NCBI GenBank assembly: GCA_021770615.1
Contig: JAETQR010000008.1
Span: 48,819 to 112,818 of the forward strand
Direction: 5' to 3'
DNA from: Lachnospiraceae bacterium
Lineage (GTDB): Bacteria; Bacillota_A; Clostridia; Lachnospirales; Lachnospiraceae
Length of the DNA stretch: 64,000 bases
This document shows positions 27,193 to 36,423 of this stretch, one piece after another (position 1 is the first letter of the stretch; each line of letters starts with the position of its first letter). The notes under the pieces are model-generated. The model had not been told where the DNA came from. It did not search any database and saw nothing but the letters and a program-made list of their open reading frames with translations. Position numbers and translations under genes: made by a program.

Positions 27193-27955
27193 AAAATATA
27201 TTTATCTGTGTGAAGATTCTTTTGAGGGAATATTGACAGCGGTTTATAATGCTTATGAGGACAGGCGTGGCCATGAAAACAATAAAATCCTCATATCAGA
27301 GGGAATGTATCATCAGGAATTATTTGCGACATATATTTCTGTTGATACCGATTATGAAAAGGCGGTGAAGGTGGCGCGCACGATGCAGAATAAGGTGTCA
27401 CAGGAGGTGTATGAATTGATACAGAAGACATCGGTATCTTTTCATGCCGGTAAGGCGGATGCCATCTATCGTGTGATCATCCTTGCCCTGAAGATGGGGA
27501 GCAGAGTATTAGATTACCTGACAGAGCCTAATGTACAGTTCCTGATGGAACTTGAGAGACATATTGCCAATGAAATCCAGCATGAGATCCAGTTTCTCCG
27601 TTTTGAAGAACTGGCAAATGGTGCGCTGTTTGCGAGGATCAATCCGAAAAATACACTTCTTCCCTATCTGGCAGAGCATTTTTCTGATCGTTTTTCCGGA
27701 GAGGACTGGCTGATCGCCGACACCGTACATGGAGGAGTGCTGGTTCATGAAAAAAATAAAGGGTGCAGTCTGGTAAGTGCAGAGGACATAGATTTTGACG
27801 CTCTCGAACTTTCTTATTCAGAAGGCGAGGAACTCTGGCAGAAGCTGTGGAAACGATTTGTGGATTCGATTGCGATCAAAGAGCGGATCAATCCGAAACT
27901 GCAGATGCAGATGCTGCCGCTCCGTTTCCGTAAATATATGAAAGAACTGCAATAG
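27185..27955 (+). CDS. DUF4130 (TIGR03915-type) DNA-metabolism partner protein
   Basis: The 256-residue protein matches the DUF4130 family: an N-terminal YLCEDSFEGILTAVYNAYE block, a central helical part with ALKMGSRVLDYLTEPNVQ, HEIQFLRFEEL, and a C-terminal LPLRFRKYMKEL. The family is regularly the direct partner of the TIGR03916 radical-SAM proteins; their joint biochemistry is unknown. It overlaps the upstream gene by 8 bp, so both share the LexA-boxed promoter. No nuclease or glycosylase residues can be named with confidence. Confidence 0.85.
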   Translation: MDEKYIYLCEDSFEGILTAVYNAYEDRRGHENNKILISEGMYHQELFATYISVDTDYEKAVKVARTMQNKVSQEVYELIQKTSVSFHAGKADAIYRVIILALKMGSRVLDYLTEPNVQFLMELERHIANEIQHEIQFLRFEELANGALFARINPKNTLLPYLAEHFSDRFSGEDWLIADTVHGGVLVHEKNKGCSLVSAEDIDFDALELSYSEGEELWQKLWKRFVDSIAIKERINPKLQMQMLPLRFRKYMKELQ

Positions 27956-28004
27956 TTAAAATTGATCTGTGTGCCTGATCCCGTGTTTTAGAAGCGTTGG
28001 CGTA

Positions 28005-28033
28005 TTGACATTTACAGGCCCATATGATATTAT
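28005..28033 (+). promoter_or_regulatory. Consensus promoter of the phosphorelay genes
   Basis: TTGACA (28005-28010), a 17-bp spacer and TATTAT (28028-28033) lie about 100 bp before the HPt gene. The leader between them (about 28045-28095) contains short TATGGCAT / ATGCCATA inverted repeats that could form a small hairpin. Confidence 0.7.
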
Positions 28034-28129
28034 TAATTTTGTATGGCATTAGTATAATTTCTTATGCCATAAAATTGATTTGTGGCATTTTATTACGATA
28101 TAAATGTATCAAAAAAGGAGAGGATCATA

Positions 28130-28480
28130 ATGGGTATGCTCGAAGAATTAAAAGAGATGGGAGTAAATACAGAGGAGGCGATAGAGCGTTTTGTTGGGAA
28201 TGCGGCTCTTTATGAGAAAATGTTGCGTACCTTTCCCAAAATGATCAGGAGTTCAGAGGTGGATCCTGATTTTGATGCGAATGATTACGCAGAAATGATT
28301 GAAAAAACCCATGCAATCAAAGGAACCTCGGGAAATCTTTCTCTTACGCCGATCTATAAGGCATATACAGATATCGTAGATCTCTTGAGGAGTGGGAAAC
28401 CGGAAGAAGCCCGACAGGTATTAAAAGATATTTTGCCTGTTCAGGAAAAGATACTTGAGTGTATCGAAAGAAATAGCTAG
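28130..28480 (+). CDS. Stand-alone HPt (histidine phosphotransfer) protein
   Basis: The ATG at 28130 follows AAAAGGAGAGG; the longer in-frame reading starts inside the promoter leader. The 116-residue helical protein carries the HPt motif THAIKGTSGNLSL with phospho-histidine H61. It is encoded 62 bp before a hybrid kinase that has two receivers but no HPt domain of its own, so the pair can complete a His-Asp-His phosphorelay. The final output regulator is not in the neighbourhood. Confidence 0.85.
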   Translation: MGMLEELKEMGVNTEEAIERFVGNAALYEKMLRTFPKMIRSSEVDPDFDANDYAEMIEKTHAIKGTSGNLSLTPIYKAYTDIVDLLRSGKPEEARQVLKDILPVQEKILECIERNS

Positions 28481-28542
28481 TACAGTTTATCCGCTTCAAA
28501 TAAAGATCACGTTTTATCTATAAGAGAAAAGGATGAGAGATA

Positions 28543-31101
28543 ATGAATAAAAAGATTAAAAACGTTATAAGATTTGGGTTTCTTATTGTAGTGCTTATTT
28601 GTATACTGGTGTTTGTCTTCCTTACGGTATTTATGACACAGAAGACAGAGCAATCGGTCGTTGATATCAGTGAGATCTACATGTCAGAGATGAATGTTCA
28701 ATTACAACAGAAGTTCAAGTCGATCACTGCTCTGCGTCTGACCCAGGTAGAGGGTATGATTCAACGGTCACCATCTGATTCGCTGAAATACGGTACGGAA
28801 ATGCTGGATGAACTGAAGCTGAATGCAGAGGTAAGAAATTTTTCTTATCTGGGGCTTTATTCAGAGACGGGATTGGCGGAAAAAATCTTAGGGGAAGAAT
28901 TGGACGTCAATGAATATGACAAGGTAGTGGGAAGCCTGAAAGAAAACGGGACTGCTATTGCGTTGGGGACAGATAGGGCAGGCGGGAAATATCTCCTGCT
29001 TGGGAAAACAGTCGACTATCCATTAAAAGACGGGACGAAAAGTTTTGCCCTCATCGCCGGGGTATCAATGGAATATCTGAATAAGGCGTTATATCTGAAT
29101 GAAGACGATACGATGGCATATTCTCATGTAATTGCGAGCGATGGAAGTTTTGTGATCCGTAATGGGGATGCTTACAGAGAGAGTTATTTTGAACGTCTGC
29201 GGGGTATTGTCGGGGGTGTAAATGAAAAAGAAGGTGAACAATATGTGAATGAGCTGAAGGAGGCGATTTCCAAAGGGGAAGAGTATTCTGCCGTTGTCTC
29301 TGTAGAGGGGGAGTCGCGTCACATATTTTGTTCGCCGATCTCTGAGAATGTTGACTGGTATTTGGTGACGACTATGACAAGCGGGGTTCTGGATGAGAAG
29401 ATTGCATCTCTGGATAGGACGCGTATGATAATGATGTTTAGTTCTGCGATCATTATTTTTATTGTGATGATGATTCTCTTTGTTTTGTATTACCGATTGT
29501 CGCAGCAGCAGATGAGGGAATTAGAGGAGGCGAGACGGGAAGCATCCCGGGCCAATCTTGCTAAAAGTGAGTTTTTATCCAGTATGAGCCATGATATCCG
29601 GACGCCGATGAATGCTATCGTCGGGATGACGGAGATCGCATTGAAAAATAAGAATGACATGGAACGGGTGGAGGATTGTCTGAGAAAAGTAAAATTATCC
29701 AGTAAGCACTTGTTAGGACTGATTAACGATGTACTGGATATGTCAAAGATTGAAAGTGGTAAACTCAACCTGAACATAACCCAGATTTCCCTGAGAGAGA
29801 CGATGGATGATATCGTAAATATCATGCAGCCGCAGGTGAGGGCACGGAATCAGTTTTTTGATATCTTCATCGAGAAGATTCAGTGGGAGGATGTTTATTG
29901 TGACAGTGTGCGTTTAAATCAGGTCCTTTTGAACCTCCTGTCCAATGCAGTGAAATTTACACCAGAGCAGGGAAGGGTTGATGTATATCTGTATCAGGAG
30001 GCGTCGCCGCGCGGTGAGGATTATGTGAGGAATCATTTCAAGGTAAAAGATAATGGAATTGGAATGACAGAAGAATTCCAGAGGAAGATTTGGGATTCTT
30101 TCGCAAGGGAGGAGACGGAGCAGGTACAAAATATCATGGGAACCGGTCTTGGTATGGCTATTACAAAACATATCGTGGATCTCATGGATGGAACCATTGA
30201 GTTGAAGAGTGAACTTGGAAAGGGAAGTGAGTTTCATGTCACCTTAGACTTGAGGTGTGCCAAAGTAAAAGAGGAAGATATGATGCTGCCTGCATGGAAT
30301 ATACTTGTTGTGGATGATAATGAGCAGTTATGTCTTAGTGCAGTGGCAAATCTGGAGGAGATGGGTGTTCATACAGACTGGACAATGGATGGAGAAGAAG
30401 CGGTTCGCATGATCGAAGAACGTCATGCAAGACAGGAGGATTATCAGTTTGTCCTTATTGACTGGAAGATGCCGGGAATGGATGGGATAGAAACGATCCG
30501 CGAAATCCGGAAGAGAGTGGGGAAAGAAATTCCTGTATTTATTATTTCGGCATATGACTGGAACGATATTGAGGATGAGGATATTGTGTCAGAAATCGAA
30601 GGATTTATCTCAAAACCATTGTTCAAATCGACATTGTACCAACGGTTGATCCAGTATGTGGAAGGCAATAAAACGGATCTGGAGCAACAGGAAGGTCATG
30701 AGATTGATTTTACCGGTAAGAAGATTCTTTTGGCAGAGGACATCGAAATGAATTACGAGATTGCCAATGAAATTCTGACTTCCGTTGGTTTTGAAATAGA
30801 GTGGGCGATGAATGGTAAGGAATGTGTCAAAAAATTTGAAGAGTCGGAACAGGGCTTCTATGATGCGATACTGATGGATATTCGTATGCCGGTGATGAAT
30901 GGTTATGAGGCTACAAGAGCAATCCGTGATTTGAACAGGCCGGATAAAAATCTGCCGATCATCGCCATGACAGCAGATGCGTTTTCGGATGATATCCAGC
31001 GATGTATCGAGTGCGGAATGAATGCGCATACGGCAAAACCACTTAATATCAAGGAATTGCTACGGTTGTTGGAAAAATTTTTGTATAGAGAGGCAGAATA
31101 A
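28543..31101 (+). CDS. Hybrid sensor histidine kinase with two receiver domains
   Basis: The 852-residue protein has helix 1 (about 8-29), a Cache-like extracytoplasmic domain (about 40-285), helix 2 (about 293-315), HisKA (SSMSHDIRTPMNAIVGM), an ATPase domain (LLSNAVKFT, DNGIGM, GTGLGMAITKHIVD), and two C-terminal receivers. Receiver 1 has phospho-acceptor D in FVLIDWKMPGMDG; receiver 2 has D in AILMDIRMPVMNG and the lysine in TAKPLN. It acts with the HPt protein just upstream. The Cache-type sensor suggests a small extracellular ligand, but which one is unknown. A bidirectional hairpin ends the unit. Confidence 0.9.
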   Translation: MNKKIKNVIRFGFLIVVLICILVFVFLTVFMTQKTEQSVVDISEIYMSEMNVQLQQKFKSITALRLTQVEGMIQRSPSDSLKYGTEMLDELKLNAEVRNFSYLGLYSETGLAEKILGEELDVNEYDKVVGSLKENGTAIALGTDRAGGKYLLLGKTVDYPLKDGTKSFALIAGVSMEYLNKALYLNEDDTMAYSHVIASDGSFVIRNGDAYRESYFERLRGIVGGVNEKEGEQYVNELKEAISKGEEYSAVVSVEGESRHIFCSPISENVDWYLVTTMTSGVLDEKIASLDRTRMIMMFSSAIIIFIVMMILFVLYYRLSQQQMRELEEARREASRANLAKSEFLSSMSHDIRTPMNAIVGMTEIALKNKNDMERVEDCLRKVKLSSKHLLGLINDVLDMSKIESGKLNLNITQISLRETMDDIVNIMQPQVRARNQFFDIFIEKIQWEDVYCDSVRLNQVLLNLLSNAVKFTPEQGRVDVYLYQEASPRGEDYVRNHFKVKDNGIGMTEEFQRKIWDSFAREETEQVQNIMGTGLGMAITKHIVDLMDGTIELKSELGKGSEFHVTLDLRCAKVKEEDMMLPAWNILVVDDNEQLCLSAVANLEEMGVHTDWTMDGEEAVRMIEERHARQEDYQFVLIDWKMPGMDGIETIREIRKRVGKEIPVFIISAYDWNDIEDEDIVSEIEGFISKPLFKSTLYQRLIQYVEGNKTDLEQQEGHEIDFTGKKILLAEDIEMNYEIANEILTSVGFEIEWAMNGKECVKKFEESEQGFYDAILMDIRMPVMNGYEATRAIRDLNRPDKNLPIIAMTADAFSDDIQRCIECGMNAHTAKPLNIKELLRLLEKFLYREAE

Positions 31102-31143
31102 GGACAGGAAAAAATGACACCGATTCAAACGTTCTGATATTCC

Positions 31144-31203
31144 ATCCCCTTTGATGTATAAGTTATAATAAGATTATAATTTATGCATCAGAGGGGATTT
31201 TTG
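31144..31203 (+). terminator. Long terminator hairpin between kinase and GH127 gene
   Basis: ATCCCCTTTGATGTATAA (from 31144) pairs with the region ending CATCAGAGGGGAT at 31198, with few mismatches over about 23 bp and a short AT-rich loop. TTTTT follows. It overlaps the 5' end of a longer in-frame reading of the next gene, which supports the later start at 31231. Confidence 0.8.
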
Positions 31204-31230
31204 ATACCATGGAAAGGAGCGCAGGAGAGA

Positions 31231-33258
31231 ATGGAAAAAAGATTGTTTAGCAGGGGATTTAACCTCAAAAATATCCGAATAACCGATCGTTTTTTTGGAA
31301 CACTTATGGATACGGTGAGGGAGGAGGTCATCCCCTATCAGTGGAAAGCATTAAATGATGAGGTTGAAGGTGCCGAGCCGAGTTTTTGCATGCGTAATTT
31401 TAAGTTGGCCGCAAAACTGGCAAAAGAAAGGAAACAAAAAGGGCAGGAAAAACTCCCGGTGTATTCTGTGGAGAATTTTAATCTTGTTCCGGAAGATATG
31501 GAAAAAATGGAGGATTGCTTTTACGGATTTGTATTCCAGGATACCGATTTTTCTAAATGGATCGAGGCAGTGGGATATTCTTTAAGTTCTCATCCGGATA
31601 AGGAACTGGAGGAGCTTGCAGATGCGGCGATTGATATCGTGTGTGAGGCTCAGTATGAGGACGGATATCTGGATACTTTTTATATCATCAATGATCCGTC
31701 AAAACGTTTCACGAATTTAAAGGATCATCATGAGCTTTATTGTTTTGGGCATCTTGCAGAAGGGGCCATTGCTTATTATGAGGCGACCGGAAAGGATAAA
31801 CTTCTGAAAGCAGTGATGCGGTTTGCAGACCATATTGGAACTGTGTTTGGGCCGGAGAAAGGAAAGTGCAAGGGGTATCCGGGCCATGAGATTGCTGAAA
31901 TGGCATTGGGCAGATTATACGAGGTGACGGGAGAGGACAAATATTTGAAACTGGCGCAGTTTTTTATTAATGAGCGCGGGAAAAAACCGTATTATTTTGA
32001 TCAGGAACACAAGGTGAAGAGAGAGAAAGAGGATGAAGAGGATTATTATTACCATCAGGCACACCGTCCGGTGAGGGAGCAGGATGAAGCGGTAGGCCAT
32101 GCGGTCCGTGCGGTTTATCTCTATACGGCGATGGCACAGGTGGCCAGGTATACGAATGATGAAGGGTTGAAAAGTGCCTGTGAAAAACTTTGGGACAGCA
32201 TTGAAAAACAGAAAATGTATATCACCGGGGGGATTGGCGGAACACCGGAGGGAGAGGCATTTTCATATCCGTATCATCTGCCGAATGACCGGATGTACAA
32301 TGAGACTTGTGCGTCGATCGGGCTTGTGTTTTTTGCGAGGCGTATGTTGGAGATGAGCCCTAATGCACGATATGGGGATGTGATGGAGCGGGCTTTATAT
32401 AATGGAATCATAAGCGGGATGGCGCTTGATGGGAAAAGTTTCTTTTATGTAAATCCAATGGAGGCAGAGCCGGAGGGATGCCGCCGGGATGCTCACAGAA
32501 AACATGTGGCACTGCCGAGACAGAAATGGTTTGGCTGCGCTTGTTGTCCGCCCAATCTGTGCCGTATGATAAGCTCAGTGGCACAGTATGCCTACAGCGA
32601 TAATGAGGACACTGTTTTTATGCATTTGTACTGTGGGGCCAGACTTCATAAAGTATTTGGGAACTCGACGGTGGAAATTTCTGTAGATACAGAATATCCG
32701 TGGAAGGAAGATGTTAAAATCGAATTGGAAATGAATGCCGAGACGGAGTTTGTTTATGCGCTGCGGATTCCGGGATGGTGTGAGGATTTTTCTGTCATGA
32801 TAAACGGGAAAAAAGAGGAATATCCGGTATCCGATGGTTACATGTACATAAAACGCAAGTGGAAAAACGGAGATCGGATCTGGCTGCATCTTCCGATGGA
32901 GCCTGTATTTTATCAGGCGGATACAAGGGTGAGGGATGACATCGGCAAGGTGGCGTTGATGCGGGGGCCAATGGTATATTGTGCAGAAGAAGTGGATAAT
33001 GGGAATGAAATGGATCTTTTAGAGGTAAATGCTGCCCATAAGCCATCTGTCCGTGAGGAGCATGGAGAGCTGGGTGATATCGTGGTGATGGAAGCGGACG
33101 GAAGAAGAATTTGTCCACGACATCCGGATCGCTTGTATGAACCTTACCGGGGATATGAATATAAGCTGGCCAAGATCAGGTTTATCCCGTATTATCTTTG
33201 GTGTAACCGGGGAGTGGGAGAGATGAAGACATACCTGAGATGGTATAATGAGGAATGA
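31231..33258 (+). CDS. GH127-family beta-L-arabinofuranosidase
   Basis: The ATG at 31231 follows GGAGAG and avoids the terminator upstream. The 675-residue protein has the GH127 (former DUF1680) pattern: NIRITDRFFG near the N-terminus, KDHHELYCFGHLAEGA, ITGGIGGTPEGEAF, NETCASIGLVFFARRML (general acid/base Glu region), and WFGCACCPPNLCR with the cysteine cluster that supplies the unusual Cys nucleophile. Such enzymes release beta-L-arabinofuranose from plant glycans. No signal peptide is seen, so it acts in the cytoplasm on imported oligosaccharides. The AraC-type gene downstream is convergent and may regulate it. Confidence 0.92.
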   Translation: MEKRLFSRGFNLKNIRITDRFFGTLMDTVREEVIPYQWKALNDEVEGAEPSFCMRNFKLAAKLAKERKQKGQEKLPVYSVENFNLVPEDMEKMEDCFYGFVFQDTDFSKWIEAVGYSLSSHPDKELEELADAAIDIVCEAQYEDGYLDTFYIINDPSKRFTNLKDHHELYCFGHLAEGAIAYYEATGKDKLLKAVMRFADHIGTVFGPEKGKCKGYPGHEIAEMALGRLYEVTGEDKYLKLAQFFINERGKKPYYFDQEHKVKREKEDEEDYYYHQAHRPVREQDEAVGHAVRAVYLYTAMAQVARYTNDEGLKSACEKLWDSIEKQKMYITGGIGGTPEGEAFSYPYHLPNDRMYNETCASIGLVFFARRMLEMSPNARYGDVMERALYNGIISGMALDGKSFFYVNPMEAEPEGCRRDAHRKHVALPRQKWFGCACCPPNLCRMISSVAQYAYSDNEDTVFMHLYCGARLHKVFGNSTVEISVDTEYPWKEDVKIELEMNAETEFVYALRIPGWCEDFSVMINGKKEEYPVSDGYMYIKRKWKNGDRIWLHLPMEPVFYQADTRVRDDIGKVALMRGPMVYCAEEVDNGNEMDLLEVNAAHKPSVREEHGELGDIVVMEADGRRICPRHPDRLYEPYRGYEYKLAKIRFIPYYLWCNRGVGEMKTYLRWYNEE

Positions 33259-33261
33259 TGT

Positions 33262-34098
33262 CTAGGGGCGCGTATTGTTCATACCCGCAGAAATACGGTA
33301 TTCGCTTGGGGACATTCCGGTGATCCGTTTAAAAATACGGGAAAAGTTATGACTGTCCGTGTAACCAAGCTGGAATGCGATCTCACTGATGGTATTTTGT
33401 GAACCGGACAGAAGTTCCTTTGCCGCCTCCATATGCTGTTCATCAATATAATATTTCAGCTTTTTGCCGGTAACGCTGACAAATACGGAGGAGAGATATT
33501 TCCCGGAATATCGCATGTATTCTGCGATTTCAGATATTTTGATATAGTGGGCCCTGTTCCAGTAAATATAATTTTTGATCTTTTTACACAAGTCAGTTTT
33601 TTGCAGGGAGATTCCGTCAGAGCCCTTTAGGTCAGAGCGGGAGCGGTCTGTATGGTACAACTGGTTGTAAATCTCCAGCAAAAGGGCGGAGACAAGAAAA
33701 GACGACTGTGTTGTGTCAGAATAAAATTGTTCATTGTGATATATTTGTGATAAATAGGTCTGGATTCCGGAAAAATCAGGAATCCGGGCCTGTTTTGGCA
33801 GGCGGAAATATTCCTTTTCAGGCCGGCATTGTTTGTTGAAATCAAAATGAAGCCAGTAAAAACTGCAGGACGACGGACGCCATCCGTATTGATGTCCGCA
33901 GGGAGGCATAAGGATGTATTCTCCTTGTTTTACTTCATATTTTCCATGCTCATCTGCAATATATAAAATTCCTTTATCTACGATCATAAGTTCATATTCA
34001 TGTAAGGTCCGGGAATAGTGGATCCAGTTTTGAGACATTGTGGTCTCTTTCCCGAGCCACATAAAAGTCAGCGGCGTGCCAAGATAGATCGGAATCAA
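33262..34098 (-). CDS. AraC-family transcriptional regulator, TTG start
   Basis: The start is a TTG at 34098 on the minus strand with AAGGAGGA about eight bases upstream. The 278-residue protein has an N-terminal cupin-like sensing domain (HEYELMIVDKGILYIADEHG, GEYILMPPCGHQYG) and two C-terminal helix-turn-helix motifs (KISEIAEYMRYSGKYLSSVF; TISEIAFQLGYTDSHNFSRI), ending with the AraC signature FKRITGMSPSEYR. It faces the GH127 gene with only 3 bp between stops and no terminator. Control of sugar use is likely but inferred from position. Confidence 0.9.
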   Translation of the reverse strand: MIPIYLGTPLTFMWLGKETTMSQNWIHYSRTLHEYELMIVDKGILYIADEHGKYEVKQGEYILMPPCGHQYGWRPSSCSFYWLHFDFNKQCRPEKEYFRLPKQARIPDFSGIQTYLSQIYHNEQFYSDTTQSSFLVSALLLEIYNQLYHTDRSRSDLKGSDGISLQKTDLCKKIKNYIYWNRAHYIKISEIAEYMRYSGKYLSSVFVSVTGKKLKYYIDEQHMEAAKELLSGSQNTISEIAFQLGYTDSHNFSRIFKRITGMSPSEYRISAGMNNTRP

Positions 34099-34213
34099 AG
34101 AGGTGTCCTCCTTTGTGGTTTATTAGTAAATTATACGGGGATGAGGGGGAAAAGTCAATTTCTATAGAACTATTGTTAGCACCCGGCGAGTATTAGTAAT
34201 TATTCCAAGTTTC

Positions 34214-34352
34214 GTATTTCAAGGAAAGAAAATTTATTCACATGGGCACTCGCGTTATTTAAGTACGTAGTGGTATGGATGTTGAAACGACCAACATCTC
34301 ATACCAACGCACTTAAAACCTATGTGCATTAAATTTTCTTTCCTTGAAATAC
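34214..34352. repeat. Long intergenic hairpin element
   Basis: Perfect 23-nt inverted repeats at 34214-34236 and 34330-34352 enclose sequence that continues to pair imperfectly to the centre, ending in a GTGGTATGgATGTTG / CAACATcTCATACCA stem around AAACGAC. There is no sustained coding frame on either strand. The 476-bp gap between the AraC and IbrA genes (34099-34574) holds this hairpin, the second one at 34439, and a small ATACCA/TGGTAT palindrome near 34515; nothing else was recognised. Confidence 0.85.
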
Positions 34353-34438
34353 TGGATTCCTGAAGCAGTTGGAAGGGTTTGTCTGTACGGGGCTCAGAGT
34401 TGGCTCCCGGCAGAACTACATTTTGATGCCATGAAGTG

Positions 34439-34492
34439 CAGTATTTGGGAGGGGGAGCGCCCATGCGTTAGAAACATCTCCCCTCCCAAACA
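34439..34492. repeat. Second hairpin in the same gap
   Basis: AGTATTTGGGAGGGGGAG (from 34439) pairs with CTCCCCTCCCAAACACT (to 34492), with a loop of about 18 nt. No T tract follows on the plus strand, so it is not a clear terminator. It may belong with the preceding 34214 hairpin as one composite element. Confidence 0.7.
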
Positions 34493-34574
34493 CTGACCTC
34501 ATTACTTGAAAAATATACCAAAATATGGTATATTTACCATATATTACATCAGAGGAAACGGGGGCATACGGTTT

Positions 34575-35906
34575 ATGGTACGAAGATACGAAGAAAAAAA
34601 TGTATACGATGCCTTGCAAGACAGGCTGAAACTCATTTTCGAAGAATTTGATAATATATATGTGTCCTTTTCAGGCGGAAAAGATAGTGGGCTTCTTTTG
34701 AATCTTGTGCTCGACTACCAGAAAAAATATTATCCGGACAAAAAAATCGGTGTATTTCATCAGGATTTTGAGGCACAGTACAGTGTGACTACAGAGTACA
34801 TAGAAAAGACCTTTGAACGGATCCAGGAAGATGTGGAGCCATACTGGGTGTGCCTGCCGATGGCGACCCGGACGGCACTCAGCAGTTATCAAATGTTCTG
34901 GTATCCATGGGATGACACAAAAAAGGAGGCATGGGTGCGTCCGATGCCTGAATACGATTATGTGATCAATTTGGAAAATAATCCGATGACGACATATAAA
35001 TACAGAATGCATCAGGAGGATCTGTCCAGACAATTCAGCAGATGGTATAAAATGTGCCATGGCGGGAAAAAGACAGTATGCCTTCTTGGTGTGCGGGCAG
35101 ATGAGTCTATGCAGAGATACAGTGGCTTTTTAAATAAAAAATATGGCTATAAAGGTGAGTGCTGGATCAGTAAACAGTTTAAGGATGTCTGGTGCGCCTC
35201 TCCTCTTTATGACTGGTCGCTGAAAGATATATGGCATGCCAACTATATCTTTGATTATGAATACAATCATCTGTATGATCTGTATCATATGGCAGGGCTT
35301 CACGTGTCCCAGATGAGAGTGGCCTCACCATTTAATGATTATTCCAAAGACAGTTTAAATCTTTACCGTGTGATCGATCCGGAGATGTGGGCAAAACTCG
35401 TCGGCAGGGTGCAGGGTGCAAATTTTGCCAGTATATATGGGAAGACGAAAGCGATGGGGTATCGCAATGTCACACTTCCGGAGGGGCATACGTGGGAATC
35501 TTATACGAAATTTTTACTGGACACGCTTCCTGTGCGTCTCAGAAATAATTATGTAAAGAAATTTAATACATCCATCCGTTTCTGGCATAAAACAGGAGGG
35601 GGACTGGATGAGGAGACGATTCAGGAATTGGAGGAACATGGTTACCGGATTAAAAGAAATGGCGTTTCTAATTATACGATCCGGAAAAAGTCACGTATAA
35701 TTTTTGAGGATAAGATTCCGGATGATACGGATGATATAAAGTCTACAAAAGATATACCAAGCTGGAAAAGAATGTGCTTTTGCATTTTGAAAAATGATCA
35801 CATTTGCCGTTTTATGGGATTTGGGCTCACAAGGGAACAGCAAAAACGTATCGACGTGATCAAAATGAAATACGGAAATTTAGAGGAGATAGATTATGGC
35901 ATTTAA
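34575..35906 (+). CDS. IbrA-like PAPS-reductase-family protein (DUF3440)
   Basis: The 443-residue protein opens with a PP-loop (YVSFSGGKDSGLLLNLVLD) and continues with the DUF3440 region (VCLLGVRADESMQRYSG, DVWCASPLYDWSLKDIWHA, HVSQMRVASPFNDYSKDSLN). This is the pattern of IbrA, a PAPS-reductase-like ATP-pyrophosphatase relative, not a true sulfate-assimilation enzyme. The ATG at 34575 is preferred, but upstream in-frame starts exist and the ribosome site is weak. It overlaps an IbrB-like ParB-domain gene by 11 bp. IbrA/IbrB were described in E. coli as co-activators of prophage-borne surface genes; their biochemistry is unknown. Confidence 0.85.
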   Translation: MVRRYEEKNVYDALQDRLKLIFEEFDNIYVSFSGGKDSGLLLNLVLDYQKKYYPDKKIGVFHQDFEAQYSVTTEYIEKTFERIQEDVEPYWVCLPMATRTALSSYQMFWYPWDDTKKEAWVRPMPEYDYVINLENNPMTTYKYRMHQEDLSRQFSRWYKMCHGGKKTVCLLGVRADESMQRYSGFLNKKYGYKGECWISKQFKDVWCASPLYDWSLKDIWHANYIFDYEYNHLYDLYHMAGLHVSQMRVASPFNDYSKDSLNLYRVIDPEMWAKLVGRVQGANFASIYGKTKAMGYRNVTLPEGHTWESYTKFLLDTLPVRLRNNYVKKFNTSIRFWHKTGGGLDEETIQELEEHGYRIKRNGVSNYTIRKKSRIIFEDKIPDDTDDIKSTKDIPSWKRMCFCILKNDHICRFMGFGLTREQQKRIDVIKMKYGNLEEIDYGI

Positions 35907-36423
35907 AAGTCCGGTATATGATGTAATCTCAGTACCAATCGAAAAAATAAAACCAAATTCATATAATCCGAATTCGGTGGCACCGCCGGAGATGAAACTT
36001 TTGTATGATAGTATCCGGGAGGATGGTTATACGATGCCGATCGTATGCTATTATTCCAAAGACAGTGATGTATATGTTATTGTAGATGGATTTCATCGTT
36101 ATCGTGTTATGCTTGAGAATCCGGATATTTATGAGCGTGAAAAGGGAATGCTGCCGGTGTCTGTTATTGATAAACCGATTGAATACCGTATGGCCAGCAC
36201 GATCCGTCATAACCGTGCGAGGGGAAGCCATAATGTAGATCTGATGAGCAATATTATTAAGGAACTGCATGAAATCGGAAGATCGGATGCATGGATCTCA
36301 AAACATCTGGGAATGGACAGGGATGAAATATTAAGATTAAAACAAATCACCGGTTTGACAGCGCTGTTTAAGGATGTAAGGTTTGGGCAGGCGTGGAAGC
36401 CGGAGGAAGAGGATATGGAGTAA
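35896..36423 (+). CDS. IbrB-like ParB/Srx-domain protein
   Basis: The 175-residue protein consists of a ParB N-terminal-like nuclease/Srx-type domain (VPIEKIKPNSYNPN, LYDSIREDGYTMPIVCYY, YVIVDGFHRYRV) and a short C-terminal helical part with MASTIRHNRARGSH and AWISKHLGMDRDEILRLKQI (a helix-turn-helix-like segment). It overlaps the IbrA-like gene by 11 bp, so the two act together. ParB/Srx-fold proteins include CTP-binding switches. The pairing with a PP-loop protein recalls DNA phosphorothioation modules, but that link is speculation. Confidence 0.82.
   Translation: MAFKSPVYDVISVPIEKIKPNSYNPNSVAPPEMKLLYDSIREDGYTMPIVCYYSKDSDVYVIVDGFHRYRVMLENPDIYEREKGMLPVSVIDKPIEYRMASTIRHNRARGSHNVDLMSNIIKELHEIGRSDAWISKHLGMDRDEILRLKQITGLTALFKDVRFGQAWKPEEEDME

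Noticed and set aside
34439..34492. Terminator for the AraC or IbrA transcript
   Set aside because: The stem is good but no T tract follows in either useful direction, so it is listed as a hairpin repeat.
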